This document shows positions 24,363 through 34,958 of a stretch of 64,000 bases of DNA, piece after piece (the first letter of the stretch is position 1; the number at the start of each line of letters is the position of its first letter). A program made the position numbers and the translations under genes. This stretch comes from Neoscytalidium dimidiatum. Its lineage: Eukaryota > Ascomycota > Dothideomycetes > Botryosphaeriales > Botryosphaeriaceae. The stretch is taken from positions 2,790,001-2,854,000 of the forward strand of contig CM074700.1 of the NCBI GenBank assembly GCA_037367355.1, read 5' to 3'. Below the pieces are notes generated by a model. That model ran no database searches, was not told the DNA's origin, and worked only from the letters and a program-made list of their open reading frames with translations.

Positions 24363-24980
24363 ATGCCCTCCCAGAGCTACACGCCCCAGGCACGACAGCT
24401 CCGCGACTCACCCTCCGCATCCGCTCGCTCTCCTTGCATGTTCAGACACCCGTCAAGCTTCCCCCGTAGACCCAGCCAATCCCTCCCGTTCCCGGCTGCC
24501 CGGTTTGACCTCTTTTCCTCTATCCAGACCGCATACATCGAGGCTAGTCTCACCCGCTCGGTTTCGGCATCATCCACCACGCCCGCCGTCTCCTCGACTC
24601 TTTGTCCTCCCGGTAAGCCTCCCGACCAGCTCTGCACGTTCGCGAGACTCGCGGCTGTGTTCATACCTTCTCATCTTCAATTCAGGTTTTTTTCTCCGTC
24701 CCGTCGAAGATATTGTTACGGCCTACCCGCGCTGCCAGCCCGAAACAGCTGTCGCAGTGGCTACACTAGGCCGGGACCGCGCCCGTGGGACATTATTCAA
24801 AGACCCCTGCAATCTCTCCCATTTCATGTGTTGTCCCTCCTGCTCCGGGTCGACCTGTCAGCCGAGAGCATATTTTCGCGCCTCTCCTGTTCGCGGCGCC
24901 GTTTAGCCTGCAATCGTCCTTTCTCTGCACCCCTCTCCTATGCTAGGAAGCAATCCATGTATTGGGAGACAAATTCATGA
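24363..24980 (+). other. Long upstream open frame (205 codons) in the presumed medA leader
   Basis: An ATG-started frame ends 118 bases before the proposed medA start. The translation is Ser/Pro/Arg-rich with no recognised domain, and the DNA is C/T-rich, as fungal leaders often are. It could be a chance frame, a long upstream open frame that affects medA translation, or a coding exon of a separate small gene. Nothing in the sequence decides between these. Confidence 0.25.
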
Positions 24981-25098
24981 CATCCGCTTTCCCCCTTGCA
25001 TGTCTCAACTCTCCAGATTTCCCCTCAAGGCTTGATAACCGGAGCCCAGCCCGTCTGACTCTGACTGACGACCTGCTTCGTCAAGCGGGCTCGCGTTG

Positions 25099-27680
25099 AT
25101 GATACACACGTCCAGGTGAGTGAGCAAACGCGGTTGGCCGAGCCTGCGCCGCCGGGCCCAGGCCTCAGCGGGGTTGCCTGTTGGCCGCTGCCTAGAGGGC
25201 GAGCCGTTGGACTGACGCGCGCACAGAGCGATTCCGCCTGCGAAGAGCCTCGAGGCCCCTTTCATTGTCGACGAAGACTGCGATCCTTCGGAGCCGTCGT
25301 CGCTGCAGTTCGGCCAAGACGGCGAGCGAGGTGCTCTGGCTGGCGCTGGACTAGGTGCCGCGCTACTGTCCATGTCCGGCTACGAAAAGACGCAGGAACC
25401 GTATGTGTATGGTAAGTGCGGTTGGTCCATCTGACTTGTCGCTTGCCAGGGCGTCGCGGTCACATCCTAGCCCGGATCATCCCGGGATGTGTACACGTGA
25501 GGACTAGTTTGTTTGACTGACCACCCACCATCACAGATTACGCCGCCACACGACCAAATCAAGAGCAGAGCTACCCTAGCTTCGCACAGCCATCATTCGC
25601 CTCGCAGTACTCGAGCGCGCAGGCGCGCCAGTCCCATGGTCCCTCAAGCTCTGGACAGATGCCGTTTATCTCTGCCTCCCAATTAGAGGCGCGTGATGTG
25701 ACCTATCAAGCCCCGTACTCTTCTTATATCGATGCAAGGTCGCGTCATCTCCCGGAAATAACGACTTACTCACCTACCAAGGCCCTGCATGGAGCGAAGC
25801 TCACCATCAGCATACGAACCACCTACGACCTTTCCATCACTTCACCCACGATCTACTTTTCCATAATGTTTGGAAACAAACGGTGCGAGGCCAACTTGGC
25901 CAAGCTCGAGCGACCGGACGGGCACTACTTCCACTATGAACTCTCCACTGAAATCCCTCCTTTCGATGCTACCACCGGCTACATAGACGGCCAGATGCCC
26001 CTCCTCCTTAACGTCGACGACGAGTATGGCCAGAGCCTCGGGGTAGTCGAGGTTGGCGACTTCACCTACGGCGATCCCAACAGCTATCAGTCGTACAGCT
26101 CTTCCTCCCCTCAAGACATGTCCCGCAAGAGGAAAATCTCCGCCGAATCCACCGATTACATGCGCTCCCCGCCGAAACGCACGTCCAGCCAACAGTACCT
26201 ACCACAGCGAACACATAGGACACCCAATGTCTACCCAAACACACCCAGCTCCGATTCTCCCTACCTGCATGCCGGCTCAGCGACCTCTTACGCCTATCCG
26301 GGCACTTACGACCGGAACCCGTCGCAGACGCGCTCCTACAGCTCGCAGTACCAGCAGCCGCCGCCTCCGCCACCACATAAGCTCTCGTACCAGTATTCCC
26401 CAGGCCTCAGCGTTATCCAAGGACCCGTAAAGAGCTCCAGTTATGCCGCGTATGCATCTTCGGGCCAGTCGCTTCGAAGCCCATCGCTGTACTCGACGCA
26501 GATGTTGGGCCGGTCGCAAACCATGCCTTCTCCTTCATCATTAGCAAACCCGCCACTGATCCGTACATCTACGCTTCAGCCTTCAGGCGCCGTGCCAGGA
26601 TCGTCCCAGGCATTCAACCCATATGCAATGTACCCGAACTCCAAGGCAAACCTGAAGATCGAGGGTGATCTGGACACCATGGCCGAGGACTGGACCAGGG
26701 AGGAATGGGAGGCGAAGCGACGGCTCGTTCAGTTCCGCCGGAGCCAGTCGGGTAGCACGATCACGACGAGTTTCAAAGCGGTGTCACCGGAAGATCGGAC
26801 GCCGCACAGCATCTGCATTAGCTGCATCTGGTGGGAGGAGAAGCAGGAGTGCTTCGTCACGAGCGTGGACACAATTTACCTACTCGAATCGCTCGTCGCG
26901 GTGCGGTTCACGGTGGAGGAGAAGAATCGGATTCGCAGGAATCTGGAAGGTTTCCGGCCTCTGACGGTCTCGAAGGCAAAGGCAGAGAGCGAGGAGTTTT
27001 TCAAAGTCATCATGGGCTTTCCGAACCCCAAGCCGAGAAACATCGAGAAGGACGTGAAAGTGTTCCCGTGGAAGATCCTGTCGCACGCACTGAAGAAGAT
27101 CATCGGGAAATACGTGAGTATATGCACAGGAACTCTCATTGACACATGCTAACAGAGCCAGCAGTCTGCGAGCTACTCATCGACAGCCGGCGCGCTGCCT
27201 ACGCCCGTAGCCAGCGGGTACGGAGGCGCTGGACATTCGGACGCTGGGGCAGAGCTAAGGCACACAGCGTCGCCTCGGTCGGCATCAAGCTCAGCAGCAT
27301 CGTCGGCGTACCCGTCCGGCATGACCTCGACGGCATTATCGCCCAACCTCAAGACATCAGCTGGCCTCGGGCAATCAGCAGGCCCACCCGACTTGCGGGT
27401 GTCGGTACCGCAGCTGGGCACGGGCGGATCGTCATTGGGGCAATGGGGAGCGGCCCAGCACGCACCGACCCAGTATTCGACGGGGCTCTCGGCAGGCGCA
27501 GGACGAAGCTCGTGGGATTTTGCGGCCTACATCGAAGCGTCGCCGGCGGGATCATCGACGCTGCCTGGCGGGCAAGCGCTGCAGCTGCAGCGGACGGACA
27601 TGGGCAGCGAGGGCGTGCAAGGCTCGGTGGCTGGGCCTGAGGCGTATCAGCAGTATGGTCAGCGGACCTCGCGGTCGTGA
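25099..27680 (+). CDS. medA: Medusa (MedA) developmental regulator
   Basis: Proposed exons are 25099-25115, 25227-25411, 25537-27113 and 27156-27680, giving 767 residues with all junctions in frame. The central part matches the Medusa family. An N-terminal beta-rich domain has the run ALHGAKLTISIRT and the motif MFGNKRCEANLAKL (about residues 100-150). A long Ser/Tyr/Pro/Gln linker follows. The highly conserved C-terminal domain includes CISCIWWEEKQECFV, FTVEEKNRIRRNLEGF and MGFPNPKPRNIEKDVKVFPW (about residues 430-550). The tail is Ser/Gly/Ala-rich. Family knowledge: MedA of Aspergillus nidulans sets the timing of conidiation gene expression, and orthologues (Ren1 in Fusarium, Acr1 in Magnaporthe) control conidiophore form. 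It is nuclear. The 17-base first exon encodes MIHTS plus part of an Arg codon. A shorter protein could start at the ATG at 25372 (MSGYEK), which is in frame. Confidence 0.9.
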
Positions 27681-29893
27681 GGGAGAGGGTGTGGTGCGCG
27701 TCCGGCTGATCAGCACGACGTTGATCATGCGCCTTCCTGGCCGATGGGGCTGGCGGGTGGTCTAGCCATTTGCGGGCCCTAGCGCCAAAACGCCGCCTCG
27801 CGCCGCCGACGACAGGCATCACCACCACCCCGACCTGCGCGCTCCCGCTCCGGTCTGCTCTCTTATCCGCCGCTGACAGGCCGCTCTCCTGCAGCCTGAG
27901 TCGAAACACGCCCCTGTCGCCCGCCAGCCGCAGCAACATGATGCGCAGTCGTCAGCCTTCGCTCCACTCCCGCCGTTCTCTGCTCCTCTCCCCCAGCCCG
28001 CCGCGTGCACATCTCCCGGCTTCCGGCTCGTCCATCTGGCTCCTTCAGGATCTGCCCTCGGCTTGGCGCGCATGATGGCTCGTTGCGGGTCTGGAATGAT
28101 CGTCCCCGGCTTTTCTTTCACTCTGTTCCGTCGGCTCCCTGCTCCACCCGTCCAGAACTCCGCTTTCGGGCATGCGTCTGCTGGCTCTGGATGTGTGGAG
28201 GCGCATCGGGGCAGTTGTCTTGGACAAGACTAGTGGCTCGTTCTTCATCAGCACAATACCTTATACCCCACTCGACTGTGCTTGCTGTTTCTGTCCCTTG
28301 CCGGCGTGCACCATCGTACCATTGGCGCGCGTTGCGGAGGCGCGGGGCTTCTTGCCTGCTTGATTGCTGCTACCTTACTCGCTTTGCACGTTTTTTTCCC
28401 CCCCGCGGAGTCGGCGAGTTTCAAAGTGCTTGGCTGCGTTCCTGCTATTTTCCTTGCGTTTGCACCATACCCATTTTTTGCATGCATACATATACCAGCA
28501 TCTGTTATCGGGAAAGACCCACGGCGTCGCGTTAACTAGATTCAGGACGGTGCAATTGGCGGAGAACTGGGCGGCTGGCGAGATTCTTGAATTTAGGCAA
28601 GGCATACAGAACATCACGGCGGCGTCATTGTCGTTCCACTTTTCTTCTCTCTCAACGCGCTTGTCTTCGATTCTAGGTGCTTTCCAATTCTATCCTTGCA
28701 TCATCACCTTTCTCAGTCATCTATCATCTCTCTCGGTCCGTGCGCGTGGTCGTTGACCGCCTTTCTTGGCCTCACCATCGATGGTGCGGCCAATTAATAA
28801 TATACTTAGACTTTGTTTTTCTTTTCCCTCTCTCTTCCTGCACAAGCAGCCGGTTCCACTTTATTTCCACCGCATCAAGCCTCATGGCATCCGCCTATGA
28901 TGCGCTTCCGCCACTTCTTTTCTTCTCCCACCCTCTCTCTTTTTTTCTTTTCACCCCCCCCTCCCTCTCGGCTACTGTCTTTGTTCGGAACTTTGGAGAT
29001 CGGAGATGGCGCCTTGGTTTGGGGTGCTCGTCAGCACATGGACATATTTAGCATGGGTCGTCTGGGCATGGCAGGGCGCGAGTATCATAGATGGTGGAGC
29101 AACATGGGTGGAAAAGCGGCAGGATACGGGAGACGCGCTCGTTCACACGGCTACGGAGGCACATGGGTATAGAAATGGGGTATGGTATGGAAGGGGTTGG
29201 GTGGGGTGTTGTTCTGCTGCTTCTCTCCCGAGACGCTTTCATGCGCTCTGATAGGCTGGCTAGCTTCGTATTCAGACCACCACACCGGCTAGGATATCTC
29301 TACAGCGATGCACATTTCTTTTCTTGCCCGGTCGTGATGTTCGCATAGGCTCCACGGCCTTGTTCCCTGCAGACGCTGATATGCAGCCCTTCCTTTCACC
29401 CAAAGACCAGGCACCGCTGCCTTGCTACTGGCGCAGCCGCGTGGCCGCCTATGGAGGCAAGGCGTACATACTTACGTACTCGCCCAGTGGCGGAGCCGGA
29501 GCGAAGCCATGTTGCTTTTTTCGAACATTTTCGATGACTTCAACAACCACGGGTTCGGGGATGCTCCGACTGACTGACAAACATGGCTGCTGCTGCTCCG
29601 GCCCATCATCGCCACCGTATCTCTTCTTTTCTTTCCTTCCGACTGGGGCCTGCAGCAGCACCGCCCCCTGTGACGCCACGCAGCGGGCCTCTCGACCAAC
29701 CACCAACCTGCCGGGTTACGCTCTTTTTTTTTTTTTTTTTTTTGGCGAAATGTTGCCTTTTTGTTTTTCGGGGGCGGGAGAGTTCGGGGAGGGAGAAGAC
29801 GGCAAACCGTTGTCGCAAGGCCGTTTTGACTAGTGCAGGTCATCATCAAGCTCCGTCGCGCCTGCTCTCTTTTTCTGCGTGTGTGGTGCGCGC

Positions 29894-29925
29894 ACGACGA
29901 CGACGACGATGATGATGATGATGAT
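29894..29925. repeat. (ACG)n-(ATG)n trinucleotide tract
   Basis: About five ACG units pass directly into about five ATG units; only the middle base of the triplet changes. Confidence 0.92.
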
Positions 29926-30490
29926 GGGGGGTCTGCTGCCTGCCGGGGAGAGGGGGGCGGTTGGTGGATGCTCGTACCACGCCGTAAAACCCACCCCATC
30001 CCCCGCGTCCCGCCTAATCAGAAGCCACGCCCACACTCCATGAACATCTTTGAATGACTCTTTCGCATCGCGGTTTCGCTTCCGGGAAACCGTCAAATTC
30101 CCGCATTTTTTACGCCCCGCCGCCCCAGCCTACCCAAACCTGCGCTTCCCCCCCTTCCGGCCGCCATGGACAGCGCGAAAACCCGAAGGCTTTTCGTCGC
30201 TGGAGCCTGGGCGAAAGGTTTTTTAAAAAAAAAAAGAAAAAACAGGCGCTGCCCAGACTGGTGGAACTAGGCGGCAAGGCTTCTCGAAGAAGAAGAGACA
30301 GATAGTGTAGCTGAACTACCCTTTCTGCCCCTCCCCCCCTTCGAAACTGTCAACCTTAAGCGCCCGGGCCGCGGCCGGCCCGCGCTTCCCTAATTTTTTT
30401 TTCTCTTGATTCCATTTCATTTTTAGTTCTTATCCTATTTCCGCCATTCGCCATCCGGCTGCCCGGGGGCGGGGGGAAGGGCCGCGGGAA

Positions 30491-30530
30491 TGAAAGAGAG
30501 AGAAAGAGAGAGAGAAGAAGAGAAGGAGTT
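30491..30530. repeat. GA-rich microsatellite
   Basis: Imperfect (GA)n with AAGA interruptions. A CA-rich tract (CACGCATACA pattern) follows at about 30558-30595. Confidence 0.88.
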
Positions 30531-30984
30531 GACCGGACATGGGGCGTTTGAGCTGTCTCACACGCATACACGCATACACACACACACGCACACATCCCGC
30601 CCATTGCGCCTGCATGCGCGAGCTCGCTCTAGACCCGCAAGCACGCACATAACGCACACGACGCGCACGCGCATATCGCTGCAAGCTAGTTCGGCGGGCC
30701 GAGAGATGAGATGAGACAGAGGTGGAAAGTTTAAAAACAGCGGGCTTGCCTATGGGCGCGCACGCGCGTAAGTACACACGCCAGGTACGTCTGCGTGCGC
30801 GAGTGCGTGCGTACGCGCTCACGCAGGCGGACGGATAACAAATACTTGCACCTGCACAGACAGCAGGTACATGCGCAGGGCATGCGGGGCAGAAAGGCAC
30901 GAAGCAACCTTCTGCAGCAATTCAACATTTACACCTCAAGTCAATCCACGGACACCCCCGTGAGGGTGTGACCAAAAGGTACAC

Positions 30985-31008
30985 GGGGAGGGGAGGGGAG
31001 GGGAGGGG
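30985..31008 (+). repeat. (GGGGA)5 tract, strong G-quadruplex motif
   Basis: Five runs of four G are separated by single A bases, at 30985-30988, 30990-30993, 30995-30998, 31000-31003 and 31005-31008. A GA run follows. The pattern exceeds the usual four-run requirement for an intramolecular G-quadruplex, with the shortest possible loops. Confidence 0.95.
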
Positions 31009-32840
31009 AGAGAGAGAACAGTGGACAGGGTTTGTTCATTTCTTGACACCATCACATCTCGTAACGTCCCTTTTACCTTTTCGCTTGTACTGTGCCCCGA
31101 AAGTTACTGTTATTGCCGATGTATGCCCCTAAGTCGCTTAAGCTTTCCGCTACAAGAGCCTCTCCCGCTTGTCCGCTCAAGTGCCTGCGATCAATCTACT
31201 CACTTCTTCATTTCTACTTTCCCATTCGCGCAATAGGAGGATTAGAAGGCGATGAACGAGATAGACTGATACGAGAGAGAGAGACACATTCTCACTACAC
31301 TCGAATGGTGAAGGTAGGAGAGAGGGCGAACAGAATCCTTGCTTTAACGGGCATCTAGGTACAGGCACCCCCCGAGAAGAATATAGGATAGGGGAGCTGT
31401 GAAAAGCTTTGCATCCGTAGAATCGCTCGCTATCTTTGGTACTGCTCTCACAGGCCCCGCTCTGTGAATCTTCTCCCTATCCCATTTGCCCGACGATCAC
31501 ACAGGATGCCAGCGTCTTCTGCCGATGTCAGCATTATGTGGCGGTAGACATGTAGCATACGAGAAATGCCTCACCGGGCTAACGAAAGCACGGCCGAGTC
31601 AACAATAGTGGTCTGGTCTTATCCGTGCCTTTTACGTTAAGGGATGTGTCTCTCCATGAGGGAGGTGAGACGAACGATGGCACGGACGAGCAGGGGGGGC
31701 GCGGGAACGCTACGAGGAAGCTGATCCTTCGCCACGCGAGAGTGGATTGTGGCGCGAGGGATGGCGGCTCGCGAGGCAAAGGAAATGTGATGAACCCATT
31801 ATTGTTAACGCACATCTAAAGGTGAGCAGTTCGGGGAGGGTGGTCCTGTGTGGTGGTATTGGGCAATTGCGGGTTTTCCTTTGATTCGGGACGTGTGAGG
31901 TGGGAGGCGCTTCGACTATGGCGGGGCTCGTCTGTGATGGTTGGTGAATTGGAGGGGCAGTGACGAAAGGAGGGGCAAGCAGCCAGGTCTGCCCAGGGCT
32001 GGTCAACCAACCACGATCTCATCATGGCGCCTCTCGTTCGTGATACTCTTCATCTTGCATCTTCACGATCTCTGACTCTTTCCGCCACCCATCACAGTCT
32101 CGGCTTCTCTTCTGCGAGCCGAAAAGCCCGTGCCTGTGCGCTATTATTGTTACCGGATGCCGTTCGAACAAAGTGAGACAGCGGAACGGGTGTCGGTGTC
32201 CTTCCCGCTTCAGGGTGCCGCCAGTTTGTGATAGTGTGATCTGATCCAGATGGCTCGCATACGGGAGCGGTCAGGTGACTGCAATGGCGTCCGGTTTGCA
32301 AGGAACTGTGTCTGGGTTGTTGTGATATCGGCCGGGTCCGGCTTCCAGAGCTGCGGGGCTGCGCGGGGAACACAAACAATTGGAATGGTTGCGGATATTA
32401 CCGTTCGGAGCCATGAACGGGTCGAGTACGGCGGTTACGGGGATGCGCAACTGTGATTTGTGCGACCTGTGCGACTGTGATGGACGGGGTCGGAATCGAC
32501 GAATGATAGCGCGCGTGCATGAAATCTCCAATCTGCTCGGCTCGCGTCGGCATAGGTTTGAGGAATAATCTTTCGTCGTTGTCCCTGAAACTTCGATTCT
32601 CCGTGTAGTTGGAGGCGATCTCCGGCTGGCGTGGTATTCGGCTGCAATGAAAGCTCCTAGGCGTCAACCTGTTTGTGATTGTAGTTGTGAGACTAGCTGG
32701 TTCTGTACGACCCTGAGCAATAATGCGACCCAAGAGATTGGGTAAAAAAAAACAATCAATGTTCATACAGAGGTTAAACGAACACGAGAATCGTAACTCA
32801 TCAGTAATGCCGCCTGGTATCAATCCAATCCTTCACCCCC

Positions 32841-34446
32841 TTAATAATCGAATCTCTCCGGCAAGACGATCGGCGCAACCAAGCTCCAGATATAGATTCC
32901 GTAGCATGCCCATGCGCTCAAAATCTTTGCCCAGCTTGCCCAATACGTACGTCCAACAGCAACAAACCCATCATTCTCAGCCGTAGGATCAAAATTCATG
33001 GTCAAAAGCGTAGCAACCCAAGTAGTTGCCAGCAAGAAGATGATGTGGAAGAGCGAGTAGTTGTACTGGGTCGAGTTACGCTCATCATCACGGGCGTGGT
33101 TGCCATCATCAGACTCATCGTCGGAGTCGTCATCCAGAGCGCTGGCTGGCAGACTGCCACTCTCGACGGCGGCCCGCAGCGCAGCCTGGCGCATTTCGCG
33201 GCGGCTCTCAGGCTGCTGAGTAACAAGGCCATGCTCGTAATCCTCCGTGGGAAGCGACGAGTAAGGGTTGCCTTGGGCGCCAAGCGCCAGACCGTACGTT
33301 GCGGCACGGGTAGTCGTATATGCAACAGTCACAAAGGTAACAATGGCGCCGATGACGATGCTGGCCCGCCTAGTGCCCCGTGCGCGGATGAGCGGATTGC
33401 ATTTATGGTCGTCCGGCTCCATTCCGACGGCAGACATGGTCAGATAGGTGCAGTAAATGGCGACCATAGCCGATTGCGCTAGACCGGCCCGAGGGTTGAC
33501 CTCCTGTACGTTCGGGTGCACCGACACAATCGAAGCGAAGATGAGCAGAATCAGGTTGATCTAGACCGGTGAGCAGCAACCAGGAAGCACGCACGAGCAC
33601 ATGTACTTACTGTGATAGCAGCCTGGTTCATAGAGCATCCTCCGTGGGCGAAGAAAATATACATGACTATAGTCATAACGAGCGAGGCAACGTACATGAA
33701 CACAGTCGAGCCAATCAACAGCCAGGTCCAGACCCTTGATCCGGTAGTCTCAATCTTGTCCTGGCAGTACTCGGCCCAGTTGTGAGCCAAGTCGACCAGC
33801 AGGATGAGGCCGAGCAGGAGGAACAGAATGGCGCCGAAGAGGGCCAGGTAGCTGCCCCATGTTACGAAAAAGCCCTCGGGGATGAGGAAGCTGATGACAA
33901 TGAGGCCCAGCCAGGCGATAATCTTGGGGCCCCAATAGCCGTTTTGGATGGGCGCACGGCCATCCTTCGATGACCTAACGCCAAGCAAAATAATGGCCAA
34001 GATGGCGTGGAAAAACCCAAGGGCAAAGTTGAAACGATGCACGGCGACGTATCCGTAGCATTCGGATCCACCGCATTTGAAGTCCATGTAGTCGAGGGTA
34101 AGATGCTGCAGCTTCTTGATGGCCCAGTCGGTGAGCATGATCCATGAGATGATCGAGTTGACGAGCAGGATGAGGGCGTAGGCGATGCGGGTGGCCATGC
34201 TGCGAGGCGGTCAGCGCGGGTGTAAGGGGCGCGAGGGGAGAGAGTGCTGGGCGCACCTGTTCTGGCATTTTCCACATGCACTGCAGACGGCAGAGCAGGT
34301 GGCCGCACCGCAGCATGAGGCGGCGAACGTCGCAACCTGGAGAGACGTGAGTGAGCGAGCGAGCGCGGGAACGCAGGCGGAGGGCAAGAACGCACCGTGC
34401 CCATGCTGGGCAGGGCCAGGAAGGGGATGGAGAGCGCAGCTCCCAT
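32841..34446 (-). CDS. TMS1: Tms1, SERINC-family multipass membrane protein
   Basis: Proposed exons on the minus strand are 34446-34396, 34336-34257, 34199-33611 and 33560-32841, giving 479 residues with all phases matching. It starts MGAALSIP, then has a Cys-rich first-helix region (SCCGAATC and CGKCQN), a hallmark of SERINC/TMS proteins. Roughly ten to eleven membrane helices follow. Family motifs include NDFDPTAE-like NFDPTAEND and SLFHIIFLLATTWVATLLTM near the C-terminus. A hydrophilic acidic loop (DDDSDDESDD) separates the last helices. Family knowledge: SERINC proteins are lipid-associated membrane proteins, originally linked to serine incorporation into sphingolipid and phosphatidylserine. 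The first two introns are short and GC-rich. The gene shares a 512-base divergent promoter with MCH1. Confidence 0.93.
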
Positions 34447-34958
34447 GGCGACGGGATGTATGGGTGGTGATGGCGATGGGTTGGTGTTGGGTCGAAGTTG
34501 TTACGCAACTGTGCAGCGGAGGGCTGATGGCAAGGCGCGGAGGCCACGCGCTCCGGGGGCTTGGCAGGCCGCGCAGGGCTGCGGGCGGCATCTGCGACCC
34601 GGCTTGGGCCAGGGAGCTCCAGTTATCTCCGCTGTCGCAAATAATGTCACGATGGGCACTGGCTTGGGTACGTGTACGTGTCAATCCCTCTCCTACTGTT
34701 CAGGAGCCCGCGTCTGCCTCCGCAATGCCGCTCTGCCGCGTTTAAATCCCCACTCAAGGCGCATCTTGCCAGGGTGCTGCTGACTGCCACCTGGCTGCGT
34801 TTCTTATCAACCTTCCGCAAACCTTCCTTCTCCGCGCCCTCCGCCTCTCCCTGCTCCGACCTCCAAACACCTCAAAACCCACGCCATTCGCTTCAATGCC
34901 CCGCTGAGAAGCTCCTCCACAGGCCGCCCAGAGTCTTCCGGACCACGGACGACCAAAA
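34447..34958. promoter_or_regulatory. Divergent promoter between TMS1 and MCH1
   Basis: The start codons point away from each other across 512 bases. The MCH1-proximal part is C/T-rich (about 34790-34870), as fungal core promoters and leaders often are. No TATA box is obvious. Confidence 0.6.

Larger units (their letters stand above)
20769..25098. other. GC-rich, repeat-dense region upstream of medA
   Basis: This stretch has no supported main gene. It is GC-rich and full of tri-, hexa- and heptanucleotide tracts (listed separately), and all frames are open for long distances, so the long open frames here are not evidence of coding. From about 24.35 kb it changes to a C/T-rich style typical of fungal leaders. 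It is the likely distal promoter, promoter and leader of medA. Confidence 0.5.
27681..32840. other. Convergent intergenic gap, 5.2 kb; no supported gene
   Basis: It lies between the stop codons of medA (plus strand) and TMS1 (minus strand), so it should hold only 3' ends. 27.7-28.6 kb is GC-rich and open in several frames. 28.6-29.0 kb is strongly C/T-rich on the plus strand. Many simple repeats occur from 29.7 to 31.0 kb, including a 20-base T run at 29724-29743. 31-32.8 kb has mixed composition with only short frames. No tRNA or recognisable protein was seen. Confidence 0.5.
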
